Shown: positions 29,832-39,400 of the stretch, in pieces
Layout of the letters: each line of letters starts with the position of its first letter
Position numbering within the stretch: position 1 is the first letter of the stretch
NCBI RefSeq assembly: GCF_001612745.1
Contig: NZ_BDBA01000058.1
Coordinates: 1-46,491, forward strand
DNA length: 46,491 bases
From: Nocardia amamiensis NBRC 102102
GTDB lineage: Bacteria; Actinomycetota; Actinomycetes; Mycobacteriales; Mycobacteriaceae
Reading direction: 5' to 3'
Position numbers and translations under genes: made by a program
The notes under the pieces: generated by a model
Database searches by the model: none
Told to the model about the DNA's origin: nothing
What the model saw: the letters and a program-made list of their open reading frames with translations, nothing else

Positions 29832-29952
29832 GTGGCCGAAGCGTGTCGCGGGCTAGGGGTGTGGACGAACTCACCGTCATTGCCAGGGCGTCTGACTCGT
29901 CGCGACCGATTCTGCCTGGTCGCGGGGCACGGGCTGTAGGTGTGGGGCGAGT

Positions 29953-29981
29953 TTGACCCGCCCCGAACCGATCAGTACCCT
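29953..29981 (+). promoter_or_regulatory. Promoter of the rpmH operon
   Basis: TTGACC at 29953-29958 and TACCCT at 29976-29981 with a 17-bp spacer, a good sigma-A type promoter. It lies about 190 bases before rpmH. No gene is seen in the remaining 29522-30167 gap. Confidence 0.65.
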
Positions 29982-30167
29982 CGTACAGTCACCCCTTGGT
30001 GCGGTGGCGGTCTTGTGCTGACCGCGTTTAGGTCGTGATCGACCGACTGTGCGCCAGGACCGACGCGCGCCGATGATGACCAGACCTGCGATTCATTCGC
30101 GCACTACACGTATCACCGACAAGCTTCGGGCGCTACCTGGTGCCCGCCTACTCGAGGAGTGTTGACC

Positions 30168-30311
30168 GTGGCCAAGGGCAAGCGGACGTTCCAGCCGAAC
30201 AACCGTCGTCGGGCGCGGGTGCACGGCTTCCGCCTCCGGATGCGCACCCGTGCGGGTCGTGCCATCGTCTCGGCGCGTCGCCGCAAGGGCCGCGCTTCCC
30301 TTACTGCCTGA
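30168..30311 (+). CDS. rpmH: 50S ribosomal protein L34
   Basis: A 47-residue, very basic protein: [20 protein letters not shown], then [19 protein letters not shown], the full L34 signature. It binds 23S rRNA in the large subunit. GTG start at 30168; GAGGAG lies about 9 bases upstream. It is the first gene of the plus-strand rpmH-rnpA-yidD-yidC-jag unit, divergent from dnaA. The stop is followed 22 bp later by rnpA. Confidence 0.97.
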   Translation: MAKGKRTFQPNNRRRARVHGFRLRMRTRAGRAIVSARRRKGRASLTA

Positions 30312-30332
30312 TCCTCGCTCTCGGACGCTCGG

Positions 30333-30764
30333 GTGTTGCCTGAGTCGTATCGGTTGCATCATCGTGCCGACTTCTCCCGGACGGTGCGCCGCGGCCAGCG
30401 AATCGGGAGGCGAGATCTGGTCGTGCACGCGCTCCTAGGCGAGTATGACGGAGTCGTGGGCGTGAATGAACGGCACGATCAGATCCCGGACGACAAGCTG
30501 GTCCGCGTGGGTGGACCGCGCTTCGGGTTGATTGTCAGCAAGGCGGTGGGCAACGCGGTGATTCGACATCGCGTTGCCCGCCGCCTGCGTCATATGTGCG
30601 CCCAGGTGCTCGCCGAGGTCGCGCCGGGAACCGACATCGTGATCCGGGTACTTCCCGGTGCCGCCGCGGCGTCCTCGGAAGACCTGCTCCGCCAGCTGCG
30701 CGGCGCCCTGCGCAAGCTCGGCGCCGGCACCGCGGCAGGAGCGCGGACGGGCGGTCCGGCATGA
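30333..30764 (+). CDS. rnpA: Ribonuclease P protein component
   Basis: A 143-residue RNase P protein, which helps the catalytic RNA trim tRNA 5' ends. It opens with [33 protein letters not shown] and carries the RNR motif region [25 protein letters not shown] (Asn-Ala-Val, then Arg-x-Arg), although the Asn of the classical RNR is a His here. The start is GTG at 30333 or the next codon TTG at 30336; no good ribosome site is visible, so coupling to rpmH is likely. The stop overlaps the yidD start by 4 bp (ATGA). Confidence 0.95.
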   Translation: MLPESYRLHHRADFSRTVRRGQRIGRRDLVVHALLGEYDGVVGVNERHDQIPDDKLVRVGGPRFGLIVSKAVGNAVIRHRVARRLRHMCAQVLAEVAPGTDIVIRVLPGAAAASSEDLLRQLRGALRKLGAGTAAGARTGGPA

Positions 30765-31159
30765 GGATGCCCGCAATGATCACCAAACTGCCCGTGAACG
30801 CGCTGATCTTTCTGATCGAGCTGTATCGGACCTACGTCTCCCCCACCCGCATGCCGGTGTGCCGGTTCACCCCGACCTGCAGCGAGTATGCGGTAACCGC
30901 TCTGCGCACCCGTGGCCTGTTCACCGGGCTCGTACTGACGGTCGTGCGTTTGGCCAAATGCGCACCCTGGCACCCTGGTGGGTGGGACCCCGTCCCGGAG
31001 CGGAAGCGGAGCCCCCTTCGTGCCGGCTCCGGGGACGAGGTAGCTGCCGACGTGGCGTCGCAGGAATCGAGCGTGCCTGCCGAGCCGCGGTCGCAGCCGA
31101 ACGCTTGTAAAGGATCACCGCACGCGGTGATCGGCGACACGAACGACGGGAGTGCATAG
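30761..31159 (+). CDS. yidD: Membrane protein insertion efficiency factor YidD
   Basis: A 132-residue protein with the YidD core at residues 5-75: [40 protein letters not shown] and [17 protein letters not shown], containing the three conserved Cys. The C-terminal 60 residues are a polar, disordered tail. YidD is a small membrane-associated protein that aids YidC insertion. The ATG overlaps the rnpA stop; five bases separate its end from yidC. Confidence 0.93.
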   Translation: MRMPAMITKLPVNALIFLIELYRTYVSPTRMPVCRFTPTCSEYAVTALRTRGLFTGLVLTVVRLAKCAPWHPGGWDPVPERKRSPLRAGSGDEVAADVASQESSVPAEPRSQPNACKGSPHAVIGDTNDGSA

Positions 31160-31163
31160 AGCC

Positions 31164-32243
31164 GTGCTCGACTTCATTTATTACCCGGTGTCCTGGATCC
31201 TCTGGTTCTGGCATCGGGTCTTCGGGTTCGCGTTCGGCGCGGACAACGGTCTCACCTGGGCACTGGCCGTGGTGTTCCTGGTGTTCACCTTGCGCTTGGT
31301 GCTCTACAAGCCGTTCGTCAAACAGGTGCGCACCACCAAGCAGATGCAGGAGCTGCAGCCCCAGATCAAGGAGCTGCAGAAGAAGTACAAGAACGACCGC
31401 CAGAAGATGGCGCTCGAGATGCAGAAGCTGCAGAAGGACAACGGCTTCAACCCGCTGATGGGCTGTCTGCCGGTCCTCGCTCAGGTGCCGGTCTTCCTCG
31501 GGTTGTTCCACGTGCTGCGGTCGTTCAACCGGACCGGGCACGGCTTCGGCCAACTCGGCCTGACGCCCGAGCAGAACGCGAACACCGCGAACTACGTCTT
31601 CAGCGCCACCGACGTCCAGTCGTTCCTGAGCGCCCGCATCTTCGGTGCGCCGATCTCGGCGTTCATCACCACGCCGGTCAACGAGTTGCAGGCATTCGCC
31701 GACTACGGCGGCGTGCCGAGCCGTTTGAGCATCGCGCTCGTCGCGATCCCCTTGATGGTCATCGCCGGTCTCGCGACCCACTTCAACGCGCGCGCCTCGG
31801 TCGCGCGGCAGACGCCGGAAGCCGCGGCCAACCCGCAGGCGGCGATGATGAACAAGCTGGCGCTGTGGGTGTTCCCGCTCGGCGTGCTCGTCGGTGGTCC
31901 TTTCCTGCCGATCGCCATCCTGCTGTACTGGGTCTCCAACAACATCTGGACCTACGGGCAGCAGCACCTCGTCTTCGGCCGCATGGAGAAGGAAGAGGAA
32001 GCCAAGAAGCAGGCGAAGCTGGAACAGCGCGCGCAGAACGCACCGAAGCCGGGCGCCAAACCGGTCAGCGTGAAGAAGAAGCCGACGCCATCCGCTGACG
32101 CCGCTGGGACGGACGAGCCCGCCGCGGCCGCGTCGACGAACGGCGCCGCCAAACCGGCGAAGCAGACCCCGAGCCAGCGCCGGACGGGCGGCCAGAAGCG
32201 GTCACCGAACCGGGGCAGGCCGAACCAGAAGCGTAGGCGCTGA
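31164..32243 (+). CDS. yidC: Membrane protein insertase YidC
   Basis: A 359-residue YidC/Oxa1-type insertase, without the large periplasmic domain of proteobacteria, as is normal in actinobacteria. Visible: first helix [18 protein letters not shown], then [43 protein letters not shown], the [23 protein letters not shown] helix, and [33 protein letters not shown]. The C-terminal 60 residues are Lys/Pro/Ala-rich and basic, for ribosome contact. GTG start at 31164 is preferred over 31152 because GGGAG then has adequate spacing. Confidence 0.95.
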   Translation: MLDFIYYPVSWILWFWHRVFGFAFGADNGLTWALAVVFLVFTLRLVLYKPFVKQVRTTKQMQELQPQIKELQKKYKNDRQKMALEMQKLQKDNGFNPLMGCLPVLAQVPVFLGLFHVLRSFNRTGHGFGQLGLTPEQNANTANYVFSATDVQSFLSARIFGAPISAFITTPVNELQAFADYGGVPSRLSIALVAIPLMVIAGLATHFNARASVARQTPEAAANPQAAMMNKLALWVFPLGVLVGGPFLPIAILLYWVSNNIWTYGQQHLVFGRMEKEEEAKKQAKLEQRAQNAPKPGAKPVSVKKKPTPSADAAGTDEPAAAASTNGAAKPAKQTPSQRRTGGQKRSPNRGRPNQKRRR

Positions 32244-32356
32244 TCCCGCAATCGGTGGGCCATGGGTCCATCTCTATCACTGAGCAACCCCTTGATCGCG
32301 AATACCGCCCGGCGGCGATTGCCCGGCGCGCGCGATGAGCAGATGAAGGAAATCAA

Positions 32357-32908
32357 ATGACTGTTGAGACCGACGGAGGGGACGCCACAGTGGCGACGAC
32401 GATGGTGAACGCCGGGTCCGATGCCGGCGAGGTCGAGAACGACGCCGAGGAAGCTCTCATCGAGGAAGGCGAGATCGCCGGCGATTATCTCGAACAGTTG
32501 CTCGACGTCCTCGACTTCGACGGTGACATCGATCTCGACGTGGAAGGCGACCGCGCCGTCGTGAGCATCGACGGCGGCCGCGATCTGACGAAGCTCGTCG
32601 GACGCAACGGTGAAGTGCTCGACGCCTTGCAGGAATTGACCCGCCTTGCTGTTCAGCAGGCGACGGGTGTGCGGAGCCGGCTGATGCTCGACGTGGCCGG
32701 TTGGCGGGCCAAGCGGAGGTCGGAGCTGAGCGAGCTCGGTACGGCCGCCGCGCAGCGGGTGCTGGAGTCGGGTGCGCCGGAATCGCTGGCACCCATGACA
32801 CCGTTCGAGCGCAAGATCGTGCATGACGCCGTGGCCGCAGTGGAGGGTGTCAGCAGCGAAAGCGAAGGTGTCGAGCCGAACCGCCATGTAGTGGTCGTTC
32901 CGGCCTGA
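32357..32908 (+). CDS. jag: Jag/KhpB-type RNA-binding protein (KH and R3H domains)
   Basis: A 183-residue protein. After an acidic N-terminal stretch (EEALIEEGEIAGDYLEQLLDVLDFDGDIDLDVEG), a KH-like domain is visible around LTKLVGRNGEVLDALQELTRLAVQQATG. The C-terminal R3H segment is APMTPFERKIVHDAV, with the Arg and His of the single-stranded nucleic-acid motif. The family acts in RNA binding and cell-size control. AAGGA precedes the ATG. It follows yidC by about 113 bp and ends the rpmH operon with a terminator after it. Confidence 0.92.
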   Translation: MTVETDGGDATVATTMVNAGSDAGEVENDAEEALIEEGEIAGDYLEQLLDVLDFDGDIDLDVEGDRAVVSIDGGRDLTKLVGRNGEVLDALQELTRLAVQQATGVRSRLMLDVAGWRAKRRSELSELGTAAAQRVLESGAPESLAPMTPFERKIVHDAVAAVEGVSSESEGVEPNRHVVVVPA

Positions 32909-32954
32909 GGCGAGGCGGCCGCGTGTTCCGCGGCCGGACGGGTAGTGGTTGGAT

Positions 32955-32988
32955 AGGGCCTCTGGTCTTCGGACCGGGGGCCTTATTC
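32955..32988 (+). terminator. Terminator after jag with a TTCG tetraloop
   Basis: A stem of about 13 bp (left arm 32955-32967, right arm 32972-32984, with T-G pairs in the middle) closed by TTCG and followed by TTATT. Lies between jag and rsmG. Confidence 0.75.
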
Positions 32989-33037
32989 GTGTCCGGCGCC
33001 CGACTGCTCGCTCGTTGACCGACTCGAGTTCGGAAGG

Positions 33038-33823
33038 ATGTTTCACGTGGAACGAGATCTCGGTGGATCCACCGCGGTACCCGCGGAGCTGGAACCACCT
33101 GCGTCGGCGGCGACCGTCTTCGGCGACCGACTCGATCTCGCGCAGCGATATTGCGCGGCGCTCGCGACCGTGGGCGTGGAGCGCGGGTTGATCGGTCCGC
33201 GCGAGGTGCCCCGGCTCTGGGATCGCCACATCCTGAACTGTGCAGTGCTTGGTGAGTTGATCGCCGAGGGCGCGTCCGTAGTCGACATCGGCAGCGGTGC
33301 CGGACTCCCGGGGATTCCGCTGGCGATCGCGCGGCCGGACCTCCGGATCACGTTGGTCGAACCGCTACTGCGCCGCACCATCTTCCTGAGCGAGTTCATC
33401 GAATCGGTCGGATTGGACGTGACCGTGGTCCGGGGGCGTGCGGAACAGTCGGGCGTGATGAAGGAAGCCGGAGGCGCGGACGTCGTCACGTCCCGCGCGG
33501 TTGCTCCGCTCGGCAAACTGGCCCAGTGGTCGCTTCCCCTCCTCCGCGACCACGGGCACATGCTCGCGCTGAAGGGAGCCAGCGCGGCGGAGGAACTCGA
33601 ACGTGACGGCGAAGCGTTGACACGGGCCGGTGCTGGCAATGCGGTCGTGCTTGCGTGCGGTGCCGGATTGGTGTCCACTCCGACGATGGTGATCAGCGCC
33701 GAACGGCTCCCCCGCGCCGAGCGCACATCCCGGCGACGGGCCGAACGTGCGGGCGCTAAGGCGGTTCGTGGCGGTGCAGTGGAGCGTGGCCGTGCCAAGC
33801 GTGCGGCTCGAAAAGCCGAGTAA
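33038..33823 (+). CDS. rsmG: 16S rRNA (guanine-527-N7) methyltransferase RsmG
   Basis: A 261-residue SAM-dependent methyltransferase with motif [18 protein letters not shown] and [22 protein letters not shown] as the family core. It methylates G527 in 16S rRNA; loss gives low-level streptomycin resistance. The C-terminal 45 residues are an Arg/Ala-rich tail not essential to the fold. ATG 33038 is supported by GGAAGG; the first codons (MFHVE) read through a parS-like site, a feature shared with mycobacterial orthologues. Confidence 0.95.
   Translation: MFHVERDLGGSTAVPAELEPPASAATVFGDRLDLAQRYCAALATVGVERGLIGPREVPRLWDRHILNCAVLGELIAEGASVVDIGSGAGLPGIPLAIARPDLRITLVEPLLRRTIFLSEFIESVGLDVTVVRGRAEQSGVMKEAGGADVVTSRAVAPLGKLAQWSLPLLRDHGHMLALKGASAAEELERDGEALTRAGAGNAVVLACGAGLVSTPTMVISAERLPRAERTSRRRAERAGAKAVRGGAVERGRAKRAARKAE
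33040..33053. promoter_or_regulatory. parS-like site 2 (inside rsmG start)
   Basis: GTTTCACGTGGAAC, one mismatch from the 14-bp consensus, coding for codons 2-5 of rsmG. The exact reverse complement of site 1 at 23066. Confidence 0.75.
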
Positions 33824-33875
33824 GAGCTCGTCGTCGCGAGAGCTGGCCGCGTGCGGTCGGTCCCACACCTTAAGC

Positions 33876-33903
33876 CCCGCGATCCAGCGCGCTCGATCGC
33901 GGG
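33876..33903 (+). terminator. Hairpin after rsmG, likely terminator
   Basis: A perfect 9-bp stem CCCGCGATC/GATCGCGGG with a 10-base loop and a short T run (TTT). It lies about 50 bp after the rsmG stop. Confidence 0.5.
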
Positions 33904-34101
33904 TTTGAGGATTCGAATCCCAGGGGCTGGGCTATTTCGTCACTCTGACGGAACTGAGCTGATTACTGTCAATCGGCTGCTTCCCTGAGTGAGTGGAGAC
34001 GGATTTCCGAAGTGCGGCGCCCCGTTCAGGCGACCACCTCCTTCGTAGTCGTTCTCGCCGATGTGTCGGTTCACGAATTCAATAGGTTGGGGCCTGGCAA
34101 T

Positions 34102-34115
34102 GTTTCACGTGAATC
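34102..34115. promoter_or_regulatory. parS-like site 3
   Basis: GTTTCACGTGAATC, one mismatch from consensus (position 13). Reverse complement of site 4. Confidence 0.7.
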
Positions 34116-34347
34116 CAAGTCGATTCGCGGATGACGGCGGCAGCACACGTCCGGGGATCTGGCCGGTGTCGGTGTCATCGAGATTGGTGCGGGAGGCGAA
34201 GGCGGACGGGTTAGATCGGATCGGTACTTCGCCGATGGGCTCGAATCAACCGCCGATAGTGACGGAGTCGTGTGTCGCGCGTAGACAGCTGTAGCGCCAA
34301 GGATTCTCGCGCCGTGGCCGGGTTCGCGTGGCTCACGAGCTCCGGAT

Positions 34348-34361
34348 GATTCACGTGAAAC
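34348..34361. promoter_or_regulatory. parS-like site 4
   Basis: GATTCACGTGAAAC, one mismatch from consensus (position 2). Exact reverse complement of site 3, 246 bp away, so the two have mirror-image defects. Confidence 0.7.
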
Positions 34362-34509
34362 ATGGCTTCGCGAGAACCCGCTGGGTCGGAACCGACCGAC
34401 CTGAACCGACTTCGATCGTGGCACGCGCGAGCGATGCGCTGAGCGGCGCGGTCCGTGACGATGTGCCTGCGCTCGCTACCTACTCGGGAAAGGTTGGACG
34501 CGGGGCGAT

Positions 34510-34523
34510 GTTTCATGTGAAAC
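34510..34523. promoter_or_regulatory. parS-like site 5
   Basis: GTTTCATGTGAAAC, one mismatch at the central CG (position 7). Confidence 0.7.
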
Positions 34524-34810
34524 AACGGGCGCGGCGGCGTGAAACCGTGCAGATTTGCGTGTCGCTCTGCGCCTCGCCGCGATTCAGCTTTCCTATCGCG
34601 CTGAGTGCTGGCAAGCTAGTGTGCGTCGGGCGTGAGCGTAGGTGCCACGGAGGATCTGGTTGTCACAGCGGCGAGAGCTCCGCTCGGTCGATCGGGCGCC
34701 GCGAACCCGGTTGTGCATCGTGTTCGATCCGACAAAAGGCTGTTGCAACACGACGTCGACCTGTGCGTCGCGCGCACGTGTTCTGAAGTTTCTCGGGTTA
34801 GGAGCTGTCT

Positions 34811-35821
34811 ATGTCGAGCGGTCCGGCGAATGTTTCACGGGAAACGACGTCGCGCGTGCCGGGGATGCTGGACTCCAGCAACTTTGATGCGGAGGCGTTC
34901 GGAAGCACACCGTTCGGGCACATCTCGCCGAGCGAGACCCCGATCGCCGCCGAAGCCCAACGCGCAAGTCAAGTCCTCCATCCAGGAAAGGCGACTGTGC
35001 CGAAACCGCATGAGCAACGCATCATCACGATCGCCAATCAGAAAGGCGGCGTCGGTAAGACGACTACCGCGGTGAATCTCGCGGCGGCCCTGGCGCATCA
35101 GGGGATGACCGTTCTCGTGATCGATCTGGATCCGCAGGGCAATGCCAGTACCGCCCTGGGGATCGAGCATCATTCCGGCGTCCCGTCCACCTACGAATTG
35201 CTGATCGGCGAGGTGTCGGTCAAGGACGCTATCCAAACCAGTCCGCACAGTGAACGTTTGCTCTGTGTCCCGGCGACCATCGACCTGGCGGGCGCTGAGA
35301 TCGAACTTGTCTCGATGGTGGCCAGGGAAGGTCGGCTGAAATCCGCCATCCAGGAGGCGAATATCGCGGGGTACGACATCGATTATGTGATGATCGACTG
35401 CCCGCCTTCCCTGGGCCTGCTCACGGTCAACGCGCTGGTCGCCGCGAAGGAGGTGCTGATCCCTATTCAGTGCGAGTACTACGCGCTGGAAGGTGTCGGG
35501 CAGCTACTCCGTAATATCGGGCTGGTGCAGGCGCATCTGAATCCGGAACTGCATGTCTCGACCGTGATTCTCACCATGTACGACGGCCGCACGAAGCTGG
35601 CCGACCAGGTCGCCGAGGAGGTCCGGGGTCACTTCGGCGATGTCGTACTGCGCTCGGTGATTCCGCGCAGTGTGAAGGTGTCGGAGGCACCGGGCTACGG
35701 CATGACGGTGCTCGATTATGATCCAGGCTCCCGGGGTGCGATGAGCTACCTGGATGCCGGACGCGAGATGGCAGCACGCGCGATGGCGCCGCGCGCTGCC
35801 GCGACGAAGTCGGCGGAGTGA
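34811..35821 (+). CDS. parA: Chromosome partitioning ATPase ParA (Soj-type)
   Basis: A 336-residue ParA. After a 65-residue disordered N-terminus starting [16 protein letters not shown], the deviant Walker A appears at residues 78-84 (QKGGVGKTT), then [32 protein letters not shown] and [17 protein letters not shown]. It forms ATP-dependent gradients that move ParB-parS complexes after origin firing. ATG 34811 has AGGAG five bases upstream. The codons for NVSRET are a parS-like site, as in mycobacteria. It is followed by parB 70 bp downstream, forming the parAB operon. Confidence 0.96.
   Translation: MSSGPANVSRETTSRVPGMLDSSNFDAEAFGSTPFGHISPSETPIAAEAQRASQVLHPGKATVPKPHEQRIITIANQKGGVGKTTTAVNLAAALAHQGMTVLVIDLDPQGNASTALGIEHHSGVPSTYELLIGEVSVKDAIQTSPHSERLLCVPATIDLAGAEIELVSMVAREGRLKSAIQEANIAGYDIDYVMIDCPPSLGLLTVNALVAAKEVLIPIQCEYYALEGVGQLLRNIGLVQAHLNPELHVSTVILTMYDGRTKLADQVAEEVRGHFGDVVLRSVIPRSVKVSEAPGYGMTVLDYDPGSRGAMSYLDAGREMAARAMAPRAAATKSAE
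34832..34845. promoter_or_regulatory. parS-like site 6 (inside parA)
   Basis: GTTTCACGGGAAAC, one mismatch at position 9, encoding part of the NVSRET segment of parA. Confidence 0.7.
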
Positions 35822-35891
35822 CTCGGCCGGCCGAGTCGATGCTCGGGCGAAGTCCGGTTGGTGGCAGAACGAGGAAGGGGTCGGTAGACCG

Positions 35892-36926
35892 ATGAGTCAG
35901 GCGAAGAAGGGTGGACTCGGGCGCGGTCTCGCCGCGCTGATCCCCACGGCACCGGCGGGCACGCCGGGGGTCAACGGCTCCGCTGCGAGCGTCATCGGTC
36001 TCGATCCGGTCGGGCCGCAGCCGACCGCGACCTACCTGCACCGGGTCCCCGACCCCACCGACGACACTGCAGATCTTGCGGTCGGCGGCGCGATCTACCG
36101 GGAGATCCCGCCGGATCAGATCGAGCGGAACCCGAAGCAGCCGCGCACCGTCTTCGAAGAAGACGCGCTGGCCGAGTTGGTGCATTCGATCCGCGAGTTC
36201 GGCCTGATGCAACCGATCGTGGTGCGCCGACCGGAGCCAGGCGTGGACCGCTATCAGCTCGTCATGGGCGAGCGACGTTGGCGGGCATGCCAGGAGGCCG
36301 GCCTGGCCGCCATTCCCGCGATCGTCCGCGAAACAGCGGACGGGGCAATGCTGCGTGACGCGCTCTTGGAGAACATCCACCGGGTACAGCTGAATCCGCT
36401 CGAAGAGGCTGCGGCCTATCAGCAGCTGCTGGAGGAGTTCGACGTCACCCACGAGGAATTGGCCGCCCGAATCGGCCGCTCCCGCCCTGTCGTGACGAAT
36501 ATGATCCGTCTACTGAAGTTGCCGATCCCGGTGCAGCGCCGGGTCGCGGCAGGCGTACTGTCCGCCGGACACGCGCGAGCACTGCTCGGTCTCGAAGCGG
36601 GTGCGGACGCCCAAGAGGTGCTCGCCGCCCGGATCGTTGCCGAGGGGCTCTCGGTCCGGGCTACCGAAGAAGCCGTCACGCTGGCGAACCGAGATCCGGA
36701 CGCCGCGGCGCCTTCCCCGGTTGCCCGGCGGAAGCCGATCCACATGCCGGGTCTGCAGGACGTGGCCGATCGGCTGTCCGGCTCGTTCGACACCCGGGTC
36801 ACCGTGAGTCTGGGCAAGCGCAAAGGCAAGATCGTCGTCGAGTTCGGGTCGATCGAAGACCTCGAGCGGATCGTCGCCCTGATGGAGCAGAACACACCTG
36901 ATGACGGGGCGATCGCTACTCAGTGA
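35892..36926 (+). CDS. parB: Chromosome partitioning protein ParB (Spo0J-type)
   Basis: A 344-residue ParB, the CTP-dependent clamp that loads at parS. N-terminal basic [14 protein letters not shown] (ParA-stimulating), then [32 protein letters not shown] and [22 protein letters not shown] (CTP-binding box C-II), [26 protein letters not shown], the helix-turn-helix [21 protein letters not shown] and the C-terminal dimer domain [42 protein letters not shown] 35892 has GAGGAAGGGG upstream; 46 codons of in-frame sequence before it overlap parA and are not used. Confidence 0.96.
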   Translation: MSQAKKGGLGRGLAALIPTAPAGTPGVNGSAASVIGLDPVGPQPTATYLHRVPDPTDDTADLAVGGAIYREIPPDQIERNPKQPRTVFEEDALAELVHSIREFGLMQPIVVRRPEPGVDRYQLVMGERRWRACQEAGLAAIPAIVRETADGAMLRDALLENIHRVQLNPLEEAAAYQQLLEEFDVTHEELAARIGRSRPVVTNMIRLLKLPIPVQRRVAAGVLSAGHARALLGLEAGADAQEVLAARIVAEGLSVRATEEAVTLANRDPDAAAPSPVARRKPIHMPGLQDVADRLSGSFDTRVTVSLGKRKGKIVVEFGSIEDLERIVALMEQNTPDDGAIATQ

Positions 36927-37213
36927 CAGAAGTGACGAAATTTAACTTGTGATTTCCATGGGTGCGGGCATCCGGCCGAAACGTCACTGTGACGGCATGG
37001 CTCCGCGCGGCTTCGGAGCTTGTGCTGCTCCGCGGCAGAGCGGCACAGGTTCTTCTGACCAACAGCACAGCGACATGGAATGAGGCGGGTTCCCTTTGAT
37101 CGCTTATTCTTGCTGGCGAGCAAATATTGATGCGACGTGAGTGAGCGCAGCGAGCGAGCCATGTCACAGCGTGCAACGCGCACGCCGGAGGCGAGCGCCA
37201 CCGAGGTGGAGGC

Positions 37214-37984
37214 GTGAGCGTGGATGAATCGGACAGCTGGAGGCTGAGCAGAGCGGTGTCGACCAGCGTCACAGCACTTACCCTCGGCGGACTGGAAAAG
37301 CTTCCCGCGCATGCGCGGCGCTGTGTTTTCTGGGAGATCGATCCCGCGGTGGCCGAGGACTCGCGCAATTTCAGCGATCCGGTCTTCGAGAAGGAGGCCT
37401 GGCTGTCCACAGTCATGCTGGAGTGGGGTTCCTGCGGACAGGTGGCGAACGTCGACGGCAACATCGCCGGCTGCGCTCTGTACGCCCCGCCGAGCGCGGT
37501 ACCGCGGGCCAGCCTGTTCCCCACGTCTCCGGTGAGCCCGGACGCGATCCTGCTGACCACGCTGCGGGCCGAATTTCCGTATCACGATGCCGATATCGCC
37601 CATCAATTGATTCAGGCGGTGGTATCGGATCTGGTGCGCCGCGGCGTGCGCGCGCTGGAGGCGTTCGGCATTCGCACCGATCCGTCCACGCAGGCGCTGG
37701 CGGAGCGCTTCGGCTCGATGACGCTGATGGAGCGGATCGTCGCACCGATCAACGGTGGGAGAGCGTCTGGTGCGACCACCGAATGCTCGCCGGAGACCTG
37801 CATGATCGAGGCCGACTTCCTGGAGGAAGTCGGTTTCGAGGTCGTCGCCCCGCACCACCGGTTTCCTCGGTTGCGGTTGGAGCTGGACTCGGATCACGGC
37901 TGGAAGGAAGACGTCGAACGGGCGCTGGACCAGCTGCTCGCGGCGGCTTCGATGACCGTACCGACCCGCATCGGGGCGCGCTGA
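37214..37984 (+). CDS. GNAT-fold family protein beside parB
   Basis: A 256-residue protein conserved at this position in mycobacteria and nocardiae (Rv3916c type). The fold is acetyltransferase-like: VANVDGNIAGCALYAPPSAVPR, AILLTTLRAEFPYHDADIAHQLIQAVVSDLVRRGVRALEAFGI, and a C-terminal DFLEEVGFEVVAPHHRFPRLRLEL. The acetyl-CoA pyrophosphate loop is not a clean QxxGxG/A. Substrate unknown. GTG 37214 with GAGG upstream. It converges with cwlM across a bidirectional terminator. Confidence 0.8.
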   Translation: MSVDESDSWRLSRAVSTSVTALTLGGLEKLPAHARRCVFWEIDPAVAEDSRNFSDPVFEKEAWLSTVMLEWGSCGQVANVDGNIAGCALYAPPSAVPRASLFPTSPVSPDAILLTTLRAEFPYHDADIAHQLIQAVVSDLVRRGVRALEAFGIRTDPSTQALAERFGSMTLMERIVAPINGGRASGATTECSPETCMIEADFLEEVGFEVVAPHHRFPRLRLELDSDHGWKEDVERALDQLLAAASMTVPTRIGAR

Positions 37985-37995
37985 GCCGGAAAATC

Positions 37996-38035
37996 GAAGC
38001 GCCCCCTGTCGGTCCGAAAGAACAGGGGGCGCTTC
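37996..38035. terminator. Bidirectional terminator between the GNAT gene and cwlM
   Basis: A perfect 13-bp stem (37996-38008 and 38023-38035) with a 14-base loop, flanked by TGGTTTC on one side and GATTTTCC on the other. Both genes end within 20 bp, so it serves both strands. Confidence 0.85.
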
Positions 38036-38054
38036 TGGTTTCAGGGCGAGCGGG

Positions 38055-39242
38055 CTACATCCGGTCCGCCGCGGCAAGTTCCTCGGCCAGCAATTCGGCG
38101 AAAGTGTAAGTGCCGGTGGGCTGATCGTCCTGACCGAGCAGGTACAGCCGCTTCACCGAGATCAGGATCGCTTCGGCGATCACGTCCCGCATGCGCGGGT
38201 TGGTGAGTACCGAGGCATCGTATTCGTTTGTCAGATAACCGATGTCGACCTGTACGGTCGGCATTTTGGTGAGACGCAAGAGATCCCAGGTTCGTGCATG
38301 GGTCCGGCAGTCCTGCAACGACGTTCGCGCGACGACTTCCCGCTGGATGAAACCGGCGAGCACCTGGCCGATCATCGACACCGAGCCGTGCGAGTTGCCG
38401 AAGTAGAACCCGGCGACGCCGTTCGCGAGCGGACTCGGGTTGGTGGCGCAGCGCAGCGAGATCATCAGATCGGCGTCGAAGGCGTTGGAGGTATCGGCGC
38501 GCTGGGCGTCGGTAGGGTTGGCCCCCCACGGACGCGACAGGAAGGTCTCCATGCCGGTGGCGGCCATCCGGCCCTCCAGGCGACTCGCCAGGTCCCACAG
38601 GATCTCCGACTCGTAGACATCGCCGTACTCGGTGGGCACCGCGCAGCCCTTGTCCGGACCGCCGAGACCCGGATCGATGACGATCCGTTTGCCGGTCAGC
38701 TGCGGGCCCGCCCGGTGCACCACTTCTTCCTCGGCGATGCGATGCGGGTTGCCTCCGGTTACCCTCGCGCCGAGCAGATCCAGCGAGCGAAGTGTGTCGG
38801 GACCGCAGATCCCGTCCGCTGACAACCCGATCTCACGCTGGAAGGCCGTCAGCGCGTCATGCGTGTGCGGCCCGAAATAGCCGTCGACGCGGTGCACGTA
38901 GAAACCGAGGTCCTGCAGCCTGCGCTGGAGCGTGGCCACGTCGTCGCCGTAGAGCGGTGCCGACAGCTGGTAGATCAACGTGCGCGCGCCGAGCCGGTAA
39001 GACGCCTCCTTCAGCGCCCGATAGGTCGCCGGTCCGACCACACCGTCGACAAGCAGCCCGCGGTACTGCTGGAAGGCACGGACCGCGGAGTCGAGATGAT
39101 GATCGAAGGAGACGTCGGCGTCCTTCCAGTACTCGCGCGCGTCCGAGGTACCGACGTGCGCATGTAGGAACCCGAGACTTGCCAGGGTGCTCCGAACCTC
39201 TGCTACGGCTGGACCGGAATCGCCGTGACGAAGTCGGTGCAT
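38055..39242 (-). CDS. cwlM: CwlM-type amidase-like regulator of peptidoglycan synthesis
   Basis: A 395-residue protein. Two peptidoglycan-binding repeats (about residues 5-80 with DSAVRAFQQYRGLLVDGVVGPATYRAL, and 98-155 with LYGDDVATLQRRLQDLGFY...FGPHTHDALTAFQRE) are followed by an Amidase_3 fold. Two zinc ligands are replaced: DPGLGG has L193 where amidases have His, and SLRCAT has R264 where they have His; E213 is kept. This matches mycobacterial CwlM, which has no signal peptide and acts in the cytoplasm as a PknB-phosphorylated activator of MurA. ATG 39242 has AGGAAAGGG upstream; the upstream ATG at 39287 is unlikely. Confidence 0.92.
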   Translation of the reverse strand: MHRLRHGDSGPAVAEVRSTLASLGFLHAHVGTSDAREYWKDADVSFDHHLDSAVRAFQQYRGLLVDGVVGPATYRALKEASYRLGARTLIYQLSAPLYGDDVATLQRRLQDLGFYVHRVDGYFGPHTHDALTAFQREIGLSADGICGPDTLRSLDLLGARVTGGNPHRIAEEEVVHRAGPQLTGKRIVIDPGLGGPDKGCAVPTEYGDVYESEILWDLASRLEGRMAATGMETFLSRPWGANPTDAQRADTSNAFDADLMISLRCATNPSPLANGVAGFYFGNSHGSVSMIGQVLAGFIQREVVARTSLQDCRTHARTWDLLRLTKMPTVQVDIGYLTNEYDASVLTNPRMRDVIAEAILISVKRLYLLGQDDQPTGTYTFAELLAEELAAADRM

Positions 39243-39400
39243 GCGTGAGAGCCCTTTCCTTCCGTCAACCCGCGGGTACCCACTCATGCGTTGGGATACA
39301 CCTTCGCACGACCGAAGCGTCGGTCGATTGTCTCAGACCCGGACCGGGTTGCGACATTCCCGGGTCCAGGCATCCTACGGCGCGTTATCGTTTCGCGTCG

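Larger units (their letters stand above)
33824..34810. other. Gene-free parS region between rsmG and parA
   Basis: About 990 bp without a credible gene. It has three parS-like sites (34102, 34348, 34510), with a fourth just inside parA, and a strong hairpin at 33876-33903. Open frames on both strands here are short with shadow composition. Confidence 0.7.

Noticed and set aside
33872..33928. tRNA-like pattern (AGCCCC..GGGGCT arms, GATTCGAATCC near the 3' end) after rsmG
   Set aside because: Only about 57 nt, no anticodon or D arm, and the T-arm pairs poorly. The 9-bp hairpin explains the pairing better, so a tRNA or a clear tRNA remnant is not supported.
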